Shown here in pieces: positions 36,219-50,811 of a stretch of DNA of 64,000 bases. Below the pieces are notes generated by a model. It had not been told where the DNA came from and did no database searches. It worked only from the letters and a program-made list of their open reading frames with translations. Location: contig JAKCOZ010000020.1 in the NCBI GenBank assembly GCA_022605955.1, positions 3,957,001-4,021,000 on the forward strand, written 5' to 3'. This DNA comes from Rallus limicola. Its lineage: Eukaryota; Chordata; Aves; Gruiformes; Rallidae. The first letter of the stretch is position 1. Each line of letters opens with the position of its first letter. Position numbers and translations under genes: made by a program.

Positions 36219-38322
36219 GTGTTCTGATGAAGTGCATCTTTTTGGTTGTTGCCCAGGTGACTGCAAAGATTGGGATTCCAGCCTGTAAACCCCTCTTTGG
36301 ACTGTCTTAGCTGGTGGGTGATTCCCTTGGAAAAGGAATTGTATCATCCCAAATGATTGTGAGAGTTCAGGGTACTTTAAAGCTCTTTCCACAATCTAAA
36401 TATTGATATGCCTTGAATTCCTTAATCCTGTGAGTATAACACTCAATAGAACTGTAATTTGTTAGGAGTGTACAGCTTCCAGTTCAGGGAATGGCTGTGC
36501 TTTTAGATCATGTCTGTGTCAATGATTAATTTACAGAAACAGCCTGTTAACTGATGCTTTTGGAAAGTTTTTCTGAGTTTTAATCTAATTGAAAATACAG
36601 TATTAAGTACTTCTCGTTCATCATTACAGAGTTTCCTTTAGGGCCTATGGATCTTTGTAGGACAAGAACAGGATTTAGTTTTAAGTAACAGACTGAGACA
36701 TGATGAAAGCAAGAAGCAGAGGCTGAGACCTTAATTAAAACAGAGTTACATTTCAGAGAGTTATTGAAGAAGAAGGAGGTGCTAGGGGCTAGAGAGTAGC
36801 TATAAATGTTTTTCAAAGCCCATTTGTACAGTGAAACAGCCAATACAACAGCTCTATTATTCACCTTTGCCATATTAGTATTTGTGAAAAGAAAACTTCA
36901 AAGAGGCTCAGTGCTAGGAGCTCCCTGTCCAAGGGTGATGGGCACATCAAGGAGTAAGGATGAAGGAATGGCTGCTAGCAGCTGGAAGCGCAGAAGCTCC
37001 TCTGAAGTTTTCTAATGCTTTTTGACCTTGCTAGAATTCATTTCACTTCATGATCCTCTTGATTTCAGTATAAGGTCTGGCAGCTTCTCTGCTCAGCCAT
37101 TGCTGTGAAGAGCTTTTCATTTAGAGTAGCTCCATATTGGAACTCACACTCAGTGCCCATGCCGACTGCATCATGATATCCTGCAAGATGATGAGAAAGC
37201 AGTCTGTATTTGCTTCATTTCTGGGGATTCAAAGTCAAACCAAGCCAGGCAGAACTGAAGAAAGCTCAGATTGATTTGGTTTATTAAAAAAAAAGACAAT
37301 GTAGGTTATTTTTTGTTCATTCTGTTCTATTTATATCTTGTACTGGGGTAAATATATTCTGCTGTAAGGACCAGAATTAGATCCTTCTGATCTAATTGAT
37401 AATAATCTATACTATTAAAATCTATAAATCATTTTAAATCTTTCACTGTAAAGTAAATATCATGACAGACAGTCTCTGGGAATCCTGACAACTTTAAATG
37501 CCCTGTGGACATATCTCCCTATCATGCTTTCATTCTTCCAGAATCATCTGTGTTGTCATCTTATAGGAAACAGTCTAAGATGATCTCAGGCCCACCATGG
37601 GCTTTGGTATGCCGGCTAGTTAGAGACTCCTGATAGAATAGAATTAGAAAGAACTTCTTACCTTGTGCCAGTAAAATCCTCACTAGCTAAAAAGACACAC
37701 TAAGATCTTTCAGCCTCTTAATTTTATTCATCTGAATGATGGCTTTGCCCAAAGCTCTGGATATTCTCCTTAAAACATCAAGCATTGATATGTTGGGCGA
37801 TTAAGAGGAGATGTTGTTTTCTTACTTTAGGGAATTATCTGCTGAGCTATCACTAGTTTCTCCTGCAGCTGTCTTGAGAGTATCTGAATTAAATATGATA
37901 AGAATTGATGAACTGTACTGGAAAACCCCTCGAGGCTATCAGATATTCATTTACAGGAGCAGAGGGTATCATTGTCCATACTCTAGTTGTGTTTTATCAC
38001 ATAAATGATGCTTTAGAGACAGCTTTGTGTATGCCATCTCACTTCAAATTTGCTTTGGGTTTTTTTTCTCATTAGATCACAACACTTTTGGAAACTAGTA
38101 AGAATTTATCTTTGTCAGTCGTTTGGAGTCTTTTTTTTCCTACAAATCTGCTATTAGTGTCTAATAGGGGAGCAATTTATATACAAGTTCTGTGTGTGCA
38201 CATGTAAAACAGAGAAAAGAAGCATATGTAAGATTAAATTTCCTATGTAAGTTACTAACTTCCATTTAGATTTTTACATAGCTTGTTCTGAAGGAGGTGA
38301 TGGTGGTGCTGATCTTGGTTGT
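36219..38322. other. Unique non-coding sequence
   Basis: No gene, RNA or transposon is recognised. Open frames are under 100 codons. Confidence 0.5.
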
Positions 38323-38375
38323 GGGGTTTGGGGTTTGTTTTTGTTGGGTTTGGTTTTTTGTTTGGGTTTTTTTTA
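38323..38375 (+). repeat. G/T-rich low-complexity tract
   Basis: The plus strand contains GGGGTTTGGGG and then GGG runs separated by T-rich loops (38346-38348 and 38364-38366), ending in T8. Four G-tracts are present, but the last two loops are long, so any quadruplex would be weaker than the one at 20849. Confidence 0.6.
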
Positions 38376-38676
38376 GTTCTTGTTATTTATGAAAGCTTTA
38401 GAATATATTTTTACACTTTCTGATTCAGAATATCCATAATCTGGTTGTTGATCACAGGATATCTCTTTAGGTTAATAGTTGTCCACTCAAGCAATAGATA
38501 CAAAGATTTAAGGAATAAGAGATGGTAAAGCCTTTAACTTCCTGGCAAAATCAGAACAAGCCACCTTAAGCTTCTTGCTGACAGGCTCTTGCTTTCTCAC
38601 AGACTCAAGTGTGCCAGCTGGTCAGACAGTAACACATTTCTACAAGTGGAAGGTGGTTTTGCATGGTGCTGTTCTC

Positions 38677-38708
38677 ATATATATTCATATATATATATAT
38701 AAAAAAAA
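38677..38708 (+). repeat. Interrupted (AT)n followed by A8
   Basis: An atatata run, a ttc interruption and (AT)7 are followed directly by eight A residues. It is a simple AT microsatellite with no further context. Confidence 0.75.
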
Positions 38709-41700
38709 CCTGACTGCCACTGAACACCAGTTCCATACTGTGGTGGGATAATGTATTGCCCCATGGCCATGCATCTGAAGGAGATACCTGTAGCAAGTGG
38801 TGTTCACTAATAAACCTGATAGGAAATTTATCTATGAAATTCTCTGAATTTTCAGTCAACTAGAGGAATTATTCTCTTTGTGAGACTAGATGATGAAACA
38901 CATTTTACTCTGTTAGTGAAAAATCCTGTGCTGCAAGTCTGTTGGAATGGGTTGTGCTGGAACCTATTTTTGTTTGTTTCTATGCATGTAACTACAGTAG
39001 TTTCTTTAAATAATTGCTTTATGTTTAATATGCCTGGTAACTCCTGCTGCATGGTGAAAGGTATTAATAAAGCTGTTACAGGACCGAGTCATTCCATATG
39101 TTGAACGTTAGTATGCTCTCTCAAGACTAATAGAGGTACTATAGTTATTTAAACATCTGAATTCAAAAATAGTTAAAAATTCTACCCTGAAGTCCTCAGA
39201 ATAATTTGATTTGGAGTAAATTAATTTCTTTCTAGACTTAGTCAAAGCAATTACATTCAACTAGATGCCATATTATAGCATAACATTTATCATCATTTAA
39301 GCACTGCAAAGCACTAAAGAACTAAAACTTATCTTTATTTCCATGCTGGCAGTTTAGTGGTCAGGCTCACTTAGCATTCCCTAGTCCATTCGTTGCTAGG
39401 AAGAAACATGAAATTCAAGCAGAACTTAAGCACTAACCCAAATGGGTGCAAAGAACAAGTAGACAATGTTGATATGGGTTTTGTTTACAGAAAAAAGTTT
39501 AGATCACATACCTCTTTTCTCTTCTTTTTTATCTACAAGGGTGATCCTGATTGTGACACAACAGGAGTTGATACAAAGCCTTTTTCCTCTTCTCTCCTTA
39601 CTGCTTTTCTGTATGCTTCACTTTCCTATAGGATACAATCATCACTTTCTGCTTCTGCTAAGTCTAATTTGAATTATTAGAGGCTACTGCCTGTGCACAC
39701 TTCTACTGCTATATAAAACTCTAGACAGATGCTCAGGGTTTGTAAACACTTGTCTATGCATCCCCTTACATCCAGGGTGGTGAATCTTCAACTTCTGGTG
39801 TTTGCAGACTGGGTTAATGACCCAGGTAACAGCTTGTGTTTTCACTAAGAAAAGCTACCTGTTCTGAAGAGGACCTTACATGAAGGTCCAACGTGAGGGT
39901 CTCCATGACAAAAGTGGGCATGTGTGGTTTTCTAACATCTTTTGTCCTGTAAGGTATTTACAAATGTTATTCCAAAGGCATATTTCAAAGGCACTATGGG
40001 AAATAATGCCTCGTTTCAGATGTATTTTTGTGTGAATATTTTTGACCCTTTTCCAGAATACAGCTCCATCATGTTTTAGAACTTGAAACAATTGCAAGTA
40101 TGTATGGGATGGGGCATTCTTTTCAAACAAAATACTTGAACCTCAGTTTGAAACAGGAGGATGTCTGTTGTGAAATATCCAAGCTTTCTGTCTTCTCTAT
40201 TGTACCAAAAAATGCACTAATCTTCAATTACATGTGCATACTGTCATCATACAATCAAAGAAAAAGAGAAAATCGTTCAATATTATTTGTCATTTTAACC
40301 AATGAAAGCTAATGGTGTTGTATGTATATTCCCCCTTATGATAGGTATAATAGAGATTCATTATAACTTGTAGTTTTTATTTTCCAACTCTAATTGCAGA
40401 ACCTGTCTGCTCAGAATTACTAGCTATTGTATTTTAGGTCAAGCTGGGGTGTTTTTTCACCATTAATTCAATAAGGAGAAAGAAAAGAATTTCATGCCAC
40501 AGCTAATACTTGCTTGTTAACATGCCATTAGTATAAAGCTTCCAAATTTTTGTTCAGTAAATAATGCAAAATGAGGCAGAATCAAAATCAACTTCCAGCC
40601 AAAGAAGATTATGCAAACCATTCTATAGGATTTTAATTGCCTAATGAAATGCTCCCCAGGCCACCTAATATTTTAGTTATTTCAGAATAAATGCAGGACA
40701 CTGGAAATTTGAGCTTCATAGATCCTGTTAATGTTACAATTGGAGTTAGACTGTATTGGAATATGTTACTGGGATGTTCCATTAAAAAAAAAACTTCACC
40801 TGTGTAACTTTCTGGTGTATTTCACCAGAAATATAATTTCAGATCTAAATCTGGAGGAGGTGAACACCTCTCTGATTTCCCATGCCACCTCTTTCATCGC
40901 CACCTCGCTATTAAGCCTCTTCAAAATCCTGATTTCTTCATCTCCATGCACCTTGGCAATGCATTAGCTTTTTCAGAATTACTCTTGTTGCACTGATGTC
41001 AAAGGATAGAAAAGCTTCCTTTAGTTTGCCCTTTTCATGCATTTTCTCATGTGAGCTAAGCAAAACACGTTAAGATTCTTTTCCCTGGTTCTTGTAAGGA
41101 AAGGCTCTTTCAGGGATTAACTTGCAGAACAACACATGCTTTAGTGTGCCTCCTTATGCCAACAGAGAAGATAGTTAACAGCTCTTTTAACCCCTTTTTT
41201 CCTCCTCAAGATTACAGCTGCAGCATAAGAGCTCAAGCACAGGATTATATAGTCACAGGCAGTCAGCTAACCCAGAAATTGTAGCAAAACCTGTTACCCA
41301 CACGGCTGTTTAGATAGAGGCAGCAAGAAAGTAGTCTTCTCCATCCTAAAACCTTACGGCAAAGGTTTAACCAAAAGACAGGTAGCTTGTGAAATACTTG
41401 GAAGAGTGATATGAATGTTCACAGGGAGCAACTCTTTTGACTGGGGACGTAAGGTGGTGAAGGGGGGAGAAGGCTGGGACAGTACATGGTTTTCAGCTGC
41501 ATCAAGATTTGAAAGGGTCTGAGACTGTGTCATGTTCTGGAGATCTCCTTGGAATCATTACTTGCCTGTGTGAGCTGAATAATGAGTACTCAGTCAGTCA
41601 TAGACCAACCTCTAACTGTGTATGAGTGTAGAACACTATTGCAGAAAACAACAGAGTTAAGTCACCCTAGTATTTGGAGCTCTCATGCCTTTTGTCCCAC

Positions 41701-44596
41701 AGAAGGCTGCAGTACCCACAGTATAATTGTGCTTTGCTTTAGGTAGTACCTAAGCAAGCAGATCTTTCTGTTCACTTCAGTGGGTGCTGTGGCTGGGGAG
41801 GGTGGGATGGCTTCTGTCTCTTGACCATCAAATTCCTTCCAGTGGGAGGTTTTCTGCATCAAGCAGTTTTCTGCTGGCATCTGGACAGAGAGCTGTGGTG
41901 TATGGAGCCCAATAAGTAAAATTTAGCACTCACAGTGATGTGAAGATGATTAAGTTTGGCAAAACTCCAGCTGTGTGTTCTAAGCAGTGTCTCTGTGACG
42001 GTGGCTTCCTAGCTGGCTGGATCTGGTTTCTCCCTGTCGGATTCTGTGGTCTCCCTGTCAGACTGATTCACATTACTGTTCCTCATTAAAGACAATGCCC
42101 TGAGGGTATTAAGGTCTTGTTTGACCGCAGAGCTAAAATATAAATCTCCAAATTCCCCCTCTCCATTGTATCTAATTAAGGAATCTCATTAACCCTCTCT
42201 GTGGATAGATCGAGAGGATGTCTCCTTTCTGCAGGCTGCTAATAGGTTTTCTAGTAGAACAGCACACTCATCTGACCCCTGGTATTAGGTGCTGTGCTAA
42301 ATGTACTCTGCCAGCTCGTGGCAGTGACATTCCCCTTTTTTCTACTGATTCTTTCTGAGAAACATCTCTGAACTAAACCTAGTTCTTTAGGGTTGATTTT
42401 TCTCTTTACTCTCCCTACTTCTGAAACATTGCCAGTTCAAAAGCTAGAAACCAGTTGCTTAATCTCATGAAAGTTTGAAGGATTCAAAGGGCTCAGGGTC
42501 TGCTGGGTGGTAGTGATGATGGGGAGATGAAATTCTGGGTCTGCTCCATCAAAGGGCACGTGTAACAGGATGGTTTCTATTAGACTGATGACTCTTCTGT
42601 GTTTAAGAAGTTATCCAGTCTCATTTTTCACAAAAGCAAAGATCTGCTAGTTTCTTACATTCACCTTTGCTATCTGGGGCTGCTGAAGGAAATCTGGACA
42701 GTGAGAAGATGGTGAAGTTTGTGGTGCTCAGCATGGTGTGGGAACGTTGCCCAGCCTTTGGAGCAAGGGTGATCAGTTCCCACTCAGCACCACCCTGCTA
42801 GTCCAACCTGACTTCAGCAGTCCTGCTGGGATGTTTTCCCATGAGGGTGGGTGCTGAGCCAGGGATTCTTAGTTTGACAGCATGGCTGTGCCAAAGAAAC
42901 CTTACCCAGTGCACCAGGTGCTGGGAGCAGGTGCAGAGGAGGTGGCTGCGTGTGGATTCCCCTTTGGTCTGACATGATGGACACCAGAAGCCCAGTTCTT
43001 ACTCTGGTGTTGAAAGAGGAGCTGTGTGGCTTCACTGCAGGAACCAGAACTGCTCTCCAGGGATAGGGAGGCATTTCATCAGGCGCTGCATGGCTGCAAC
43101 TGCTGAGTGTCCCTATACAAGTGACTATTTGGGTGTGGATATGGAGGTAGAGTCCATCTAACAATGTTCCTAAGCAAGCAGATGAGGATGGGCAAATTTC
43201 CAGATAGAACTGGAGCCACAAACACCCCACATGGTTAAAATACCTGTCCTGTGCTAGAATCAGAGCATGGAAACTTCAAAAGACACCCTTGAGTTTGTTT
43301 GCTAAATGAATATGTCTCTTATGTCTCTGGCCAAATTCTTATTCTAGGCTGCCATGAGGATTTGCATATTAAGAAGGACTTAATGTTTGCTTGGCCTTTT
43401 CCTTAGCAGATGGGGAACTGATTCTATTGAAGTGGGCTTTAAATAATGAAATGGGAAGAAAAAGGGGGGAAGAAACGAAGTTGCACTTATTTAGCACAAA
43501 ACCAAGAAACTGAGCAAACTTTTAAATAGCCAAAGGGCATAAGGAGAAATTATTTAATTTCCTGTTCTCTACTGGAAAAAAGAAGCTGAAATATTTACAA
43601 ATCAGCTGTTTGAACTAGCCAGCATTACTGAAACCTGCTGAGAAGTTTCACATTTTTGGAATGTTATAAAAACATTTGTATTCCACCAGGCAGAGCAGGC
43701 TGAACCAAACAGCAGGCAAGAGTGGCTGCCAGTTGCTGGCAAATCTGGAGCACTTGCTGATTCATATTTATATAACAAAGGGTGAGACAGGGTTGCCTGC
43801 TACAGACCACCATATCACCCGTGTTGGTGTTTGAAGAAGTCCCCTGCAGTCAAAATCTCCAGTCCAAATCCCTGTCCATACTGGCCTTCCTGTTTACTCC
43901 TCCCTGGATCTTCATACTCACCAGCCCTTTTATCCTTCACGCTGATGGTCATAGGTAACTCTGTTGGGATGATTCATGTGCATTACACCTCAAGGAGAAT
44001 ATGCTACAAAGTGGAAGCACTGTTTTCCAATCAATGATGATAAAAATCAATCATGTGCCATAACCTGCATATATCACAGAAAGGGACATATATAGAGCCA
44101 TGCTCCTGGCCTGAACAATATGTTGGCTTATTAATTTTCATGAGTTTTTTCCAAAGATGCATTAACTTAGAGAACACAAGGTCACTACACAGAGTGCTAG
44201 ACAAGCACTGCAAATTGTTTTGTGCAAATTTAAAATAATTCTCTTAGGCCCTGCTCATCCTTCTGTATTGTTCATCCATAAAAAAAAAGTCCTGAGTGGT
44301 CAAGTTTACCCCTTCCAGTAGGTTTGCATACATTGCTCCTTGCAGAACTAGTTCCTCAAAGTGATGTTTGAATCATTTTGCATAACCATAAATGCCAGCA
44401 ATGATACTGGAGAAACAATAGCACATGAATTACACAATTAACAAAGGCATCTGGGAATATAAAAATACCTGAGGGACCTTTCCATTTAGTTGAATAAGGG
44501 GGAAAAAAAAGTCACCTTAGCTATCAGAGTCAAGCACTAAGTGATTACATTTAAGTGAAATATCAAGACTGGTATTAAGATAAAACTGTTCCCCTG
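38709..44596. other. Unique non-coding sequence
   Basis: No gene or transposon is recognised. A perfect 9-bp hairpin, TTTCTGGTG-tattt-CACCAGAAA, lies at 40809-40831. An imperfect duplication of ctccctgtc lies near 42030-42060. The region at about 40380-40690 is AT-rich, non-repetitive and dense in TAAT-type words. The 138-codon minus-strand frame at 42814-43230 lies in a GC-richer patch and has no recognisable features. Confidence 0.45.
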
Positions 44597-44624
44597 TGGC
44601 CTTTAAATCTATGGCCTTTAAATC
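44597..44624 (+). repeat. 13-bp tandem duplication
   Basis: The word tggcctttaaatc occurs at 44597-44609 and again at 44612-44624, separated by ta. It is a recent or well-preserved local duplication in unique sequence. Confidence 0.8.
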
Positions 44625-47600
44625 ATTGCCTTGCATCCATTGAGCTATTCTGAGCCACATAATCTGTGCAAAGTCCTCTTAAACTATCAAGAAATATCAA
44701 TGTACATTTTTTCCCAGTGATCCTGACTATTTACCATGCAAAGGAAAAGGATAGTGTGGCAGAGAGGATACTGGGGCGGCTGTACAGCTTCTGGACCAGA
44801 GCTGGCTTGAAGGAAAATGGTCTCTTACAGAGAGAGGTTTGGTTCTGTTTGTACCTGTCCATGTTTTCCCTGATAAGGACAAGTTAAAGCTAGAATTGGT
44901 CTTATTTAATAGCTTTTCTATAGTTAGATTTCACTTATGTTGCATAGAACTTGGAGGAAATAACTGTAAATCAGGGGAAAAAGTATTAAAGATATGCCTC
45001 TAACAAAAAATTCTCTTGAAATACCATTGTCTGCCTCTGAAACCTGGGAGACACAAACAGCACACTCAAACATAACATGTTTTGTCTTTAAACCATCCAT
45101 ACACATTTGCAAACTGGTCTGATGGGTTATCTGTGTTGTTTTCCTAGTCACTGTAATACATACCTCATACTGTAGTAACATTACACTAAAAATTCTTACT
45201 TAAAGAATTATATTGTCTGTTCAAGAATCCTGGGAAAGCCAGGCTGACTTGACTTGTGTATTAAACCAAATGCATCCTAATCACCTCATTTACAAATATT
45301 TCAAACCTGAGGTATTGATGCACTACAAGGTTAATTGCTCTTTTTACTCAATTAGTAGGAAACCTGTGCTCTTTATATAATAAAAGTAAGCCATTATCAC
45401 TTACTAAATTTTCATAACTAAGGTTCAATAATGAAAAAACTTTTATCTCAACCCTGCAAAACCTTAATTGGTTTTTCTCTCCATACCAGTTTGTTCACAA
45501 ACCCCCAAATCTCCTAGTATGGTGTCCATTTGCTTTGTGATTGCAAAATAGTGTTATTAAACTTTTGTAGAGCCTACTTAGGTGTCCTGCTTTGGTTTTT
45601 TATTAGCTTTCATATTTCTACAAATTCGCCCTCTCTACATTTGCAGGCTTAGCTGGTGGTTTAAAAGTAACTTTAATACAGTAGATCAGAGATGGTGCTG
45701 CTGAAAGATGCTTTGCTAGCATCTATCAGACTCTTCCTTTATCCAGGATTGAGGTGTTTCATGTAATACCTGATTTCTTTTATAGTTTATTTTGTTGCAA
45801 TTACCAAATGTGTTGATCAGATCAAAGGGAGGGGGTTAGATACATTGCAACACAACACTGTAAATTTTCATTTTGAAACAACAAATTGGAAAATAATTCT
45901 ATATATAAAAAAGTCAAAACTTACATAGGACATTTTGAGTTAACTGAAAGAATTTTTGAGACTCTTATCTCCTTAAAAATATTCAGAATTATTTTTGTGT
46001 TTCTTTTTTGAACAAATCTCCACAACAAAATCAGAAGTGAAAACTTCCCTGGGAACAAAAAATTCTATTTCCTTCTCAGTTTCAGTCAACCTGGTAAGTC
46101 GGTAGGTTTCAAAATTGGTCTGCAGGTCACAGCAGGGTGTACATATAACTTCTGAGGGTTCTGTGTGAGACACCTAATAAAACCCAAGTGATTATTGACA
46201 GACTGGAATTCATTATACCGGTGTCTGTTCCTTGGCCTCAAAACTCTTAGGCTTTCAACCTCCCAAGGCAACAATTCCTGATGATATGTTCCTATACACG
46301 TTAGTAGATGCTGGACCAAATAATTTCCAAGTAAACTGTGGCTGCTGTTGAAAGTCTTTGATGCTGCATGCTCATTGCCATCAGTGTCTGCTTTTTGTCA
46401 TTGTTTATTTAGTGTTCAGAGGATTTATGTCATTTCAAATCATCCTGCAATGGCTGATAATGTTTTTGTTTAAGTAGGTTAACTTGTCTAAATAATGAAA
46501 TACTTGCAGATCCTTTGACCCAAACTCAGTTGAACACAGATGGGCTGTCTGTGATGAAAGAGGGAATCAATAGGATATTCCAGCCTGAATAAGTCAGTGA
46601 GTCAGATTTCATCTTCCTTATGCTACATCTCTCTGATCTTTATCACTTCTGAAATAACATTATGCTCAGTTCATATCCTAACGAAAAGAAACATATTTTC
46701 CCAGTCCACCTTCTTAGCAGAGGCCATCCTGTTGTGCTGTCTTCATGCCCTCCAAGTGCTAATGGGTTAGAGACATTACTAAAATAGCTGTCACTTTACG
46801 TATTAGTTCCCTGCACATTCTATATTCATCATTATTTGAGTTTGCTGTTAGGGGATAGGAAGGAAAGTACAAAATTGTCAAATCCAAACACATTATAATT
46901 CTGAGAGATTAAAAAAAAAGTCATTTTCATACAGAGAAACAGTTGCCAGGGGATGGAATCTGGCCAGGAAGAGCTCACCTGGCAGCTGGTTCACAGTAGA
47001 ACAAAATACATGTGGTTTTTTTCCTTTGTCTCATGATAAATATTCAGGGCAAGTGAATATTCCTTTGCTGGGAACAGCCCTGTGGAAGTTACCACGCAAG
47101 TAGTGAGTCCCCCAGCACTGTGGCATTCCTGCTGTGTGGGTTTCCCATCCCTTCTGCCAGGAGAACTAGGTGCAAACTGTGCTGTGCTAAAGAAAAGGCA
47201 GAGCTCTGATCTTCTGCCGACCTAACAGAATGGCTTGCAGGCTCTGAAAAGCAAATCCTCCATCGCTGTATTTTTCCACACTCCACTGAGAATCTGTAGA
47301 CACTTTTCACTCATATTTAAATAGGAGCCCTGATCCTTTTCAAACAGCTTTAGGAAAAAATGTTCATTCTGGAGCCTTGGACCAACTCATGTTAGCATGT
47401 TATACTGGGCACTTTCCTTGATTTTTATTAATTCTGTGGGGTTTTGGGTGGTTTTAAAAAGCACCTCTAATTCTGCCTGCATTAAATGTGTTTGTGCCTT
47501 CTAATTTTCCCTGTGATTTTTATCTGAGCATATTGAGCCAGCCTGCACTCTCCTTGAAACAAAACAGAAAAGCTCCAGAAAGGCTTGTTTCTCTCTCTGA

Positions 47601-49914
47601 AGTGGAAACATATTTTTAGGGGCTGTTCCCTACTATTATAGGGTCAAAGACAGGTGATGTAAACTGGAACTGATGTGAAACAACTAAAATCTTGGTCAGG
47701 ACTAGGAGCAGGCCTTAAGAATCAAGTAAATAAACCTTCCTGAACTCAGAGAAGCTCCCAAACTGGAGAGAATGAAACCCTGCATCTTCACCTTTGCCTT
47801 TTCTCTATAAATGTGTGTGTCATGCTAAAAAAAGATATATAGTTACCAGAACAGCAAGCATCCTTCCAAAGCATTTTATTTCATCTGGGACTCTCAAAGC
47901 ATTTCCCAGGTCAGAGCCACCACCCAGCAGCAAGCACCATGGCATGATTTCTCTGCCTAGGTCTTGTGTGTTTAGACTAGACAAATGCTGTGTTTAGCAG
48001 CTGTATCCATGGGATGCAATGTAGTGTTTGCATGCCTGATCCATAGTAATAAAAAATGCAGTCCAATAGCACTGCTCCTGGTGGTTTCTACCAAGCATCT
48101 GTATGGAGCAAAGGAGAACATCCATGCTCTTTCTTTCAGGCTTTGGTTTGCCCCTAAGAAGCAATCAGGAAGGTGGGTATGAAGAGTCAGTCACTGCTCT
48201 GGTACACCAAGGCAGCTCATAGTGCACAAGTAGAGTACAACACAAGCCACAGCCTTTCCATTCCCTCTGAGAACTTTCATACACATCACCAAGAGCGTGC
48301 TGGGCTTGTTCCTCACAAAGTGCATCCCTCTAGGACCTTGTCATGGCTGTGGGGAGGAAGGCTGTGCTCAGAGGGACACAGACACGTGGTGCTGTGTGCT
48401 CTGGCTGTGCCTGGCAGCTCCTCTCAGAACATTCTTGCTCCTGGGTGTAGCTTGGCTGTCCCAGTGTTTTTCTGAAGTAAGCAGCTGAGTCTCTAAAATA
48501 CAGATTGCAGGCAAAATTCCCTTTCATGTCTGTTGTATGGATGCTTGCTATTACCCTGTAACACTTTATTTATATATTTCATGTGCTGTTCTAAAGGGCT
48601 GTCAAATGACTGTCAATTATTTATTCATATCAGGTGGAGCAGATGTAGAGAAAGTGCCATATCCAAAGTTAAGGAGCACTACCTCAAAACTTTGCAGGGA
48701 AGAAATAATTCAAATTTTAATAACCTTACCTTTTACCCATGTGTTTTTTTTTCCATTTCTAAGCTTTTTTGCTCAGGTTGATTACCATGCACATTGCTGT
48801 AGGTGATTTTGTTGGAAGGTAGTTGAGTGAAAAAGAAAGATTAATCTTGACTGAATTTTTAATCATGTTTGCAAATGAATTGCAGCAACCAACTACCAGC
48901 TGGTGTGGAAATGCATTTATTAAGAACATATGGAATCAAAACTGAGCCACTTGGTAACTTTACCAACTTAGCCAGCTCACTGTGACTTGTTCCACAAACT
49001 TAGTCATTTGGTTAATGATGGGACTGGCTTTAAGTGACCAGCACTGGGGAAACTTTATAGCAGTGACTGCTGATTTATGGGGTAAGAACAGGGAGTGAGA
49101 GAGTGAGCGATGCTACCGGGAGACTGGAGATGCTGCACTCAAGTCTCTGTTCTCTCCTAGGCTCTCTGTGGTGGCAAACTCTGTACTTCTAATGCTGCAG
49201 TTTGTTTTTTGTACAGTGGAGCACTGATAGAAGTCCTGTGATGCTTGGATAATGCCTTGTGGAGGACCCAAAGCTGATGTAAAAATGTATTTGAATGAAT
49301 AAAATCCCATGCAGATGGCTGGATTGATGTGTGTGGCAGGAAGATCTGCTCTGTGGCAGTCCTTCAAATCCTTACTGTAAATCGACATGCCCAATGTTCC
49401 TGAGGGTCCAGGGGGAGAGATTTGTCTTCTACCTGTCATCCCTCCTAGGAGCTGCTGCCAGCTGCCTTATTCCCTCTCTTGTTGTGCTGTATCTAACACT
49501 CTTCTTCGGGTACACGAAGTGCTATTGATTTGCCTCCACTGTCACTGCCTGCACAGTTTCCTTTCTGTTCCAAGTACAGAGACCTCAAGCCTTGCCCTGG
49601 ATCCTGGGGACATCCCTCTGAACATTTGGCAGGGATTTTCTTTTGGGACATTTTAACTATTGGTAATGTTGCTCAGTCATTCCATACAGAAAACCTAATG
49701 GTTTTGAGTCTTTAAGGATAACTTTGGTCAAATGCTGCTCCTATTGAAATGAGTATGATGGTGACTTCAGATTCACAGGAAGCTCAGTATTATTACTAAC
49801 AAATCCTATTTCTAAATTTTGAATCGTTGTAGTCTGCTCAAATTAGCATGTACCATTAACCTGCAGCTTTCAGCACTGTTTTCTCCAACATTGGTATCCT
49901 GGGTAAAATCCAGA
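44625..49914. other. Unique non-coding sequence
   Basis: No gene, RNA or transposon is recognised. Several overlapping short frames near 48.2-48.5 kb and 49.3-49.7 kb lie in locally GC-richer DNA and carry no domains. Confidence 0.5.
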
Positions 49915-50005
49915 ACATCAGGGGTTGGAAGGGACCTCGAAAGATCATCTAGTCCAACCCTCTACCAGAGCAGGATCACCTAGAGTAGGTCACACAGGAA
50001 TGTGT
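49915..50005 (-). mobile_element. CR1 LINE 3'-end fragment
   Basis: The plus strand carries acatcaggggttggaaggg, then acctcgaaagatcatctag and tccaaccctctaccagagca, and continues into cacctagagtaggtcacacag. This is the reverse complement of a classical avian CR1 3' tail. The terminal ATTCTATG octamers are not visible, so a few 3' bases are lost or diverged. It is strongly 5'-truncated, as is typical of CR1 insertions, and has no coding part. Confidence 0.9.
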
Positions 50006-50811
50006 GTCTCAGTCTGTTCTTCCAAGCCAAACCAGATGACTGAAGTGACAAATCTGAATCTTGTTTTCATTGTTTCACTCTTACCTAGGAAGTTATAAAC
50101 TGTTGGAGTTAGGAATCAAAACCCTCTTTCTATAGCAACTTTATCTTTTTCTGAAGCATGTGAGACTGACCACAGTCAGATCAGAGTGAGGAACCATTTA
50201 AGCCAGTTTGTGATGACAAGCCCCATACTCTGCCTTTCCATACTTCTAAGGGGCATGTAGTTTGGGATTGAGTTTTATAGGGTTCAGTTCTGACCTTCTC
50301 CTCCACTTCCCAGCCTAAAGAAAATGTTTCTGGGATCTTTTCTGTTTTCATTTTAAAATCACCACCTAACCTTGCAGTGTTCATCACTTTCCCTGTATTA
50401 TTCTTGTAGACAGAGTTAAGATCCTAGCTGATTGAGTATATTGATTTCTGAGTCATCTCTTGAGTGTTATTTCACATTCATGTTCTGTCAGCATTGTGTG
50501 TAGACAGCCTGTGTTAGAGAATTTTGTATTTATTATACATGAAACTACTGCTCTGCAGACATTCAATTCCAAGGCATTGAATGGATGTAGGAACACAAGG
50601 GACGATATGCACAGTCTCTGGACAAACTACTCTTTATTTGAAGATTTCAGAAATTATTCAGACAGATTTATTTCTTAGTTACTGTAGAAAATAAGTCATA
50701 TCTCAGAACACAGGCACGTGCTGGCCTGGAGGATCATGAGAGGAAGGAAAACCAAAACAAGCTGTCCTGGATTCTTTGTCTAGGCCATTATTTTACCATA
50801 AAAAAGCTTTG
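50006..50811. other. Unique non-coding sequence
   Basis: No gene or repeat is recognised between the CR1 fragment and the inverted repeat. Confidence 0.5.

Noticed and set aside
40809..40831. Perfect 9-bp hairpin TTTCTGGTG-tattt-CACCAGAAA
   Set aside because: Same chance expectation as above. The stem is too short for a microRNA precursor and resembles no known terminator context in a eukaryote.
42814..43230. 138-codon minus-strand open frame
   Set aside because: No recognised domain, composition follows local base content, and no splice or promoter context is visible.
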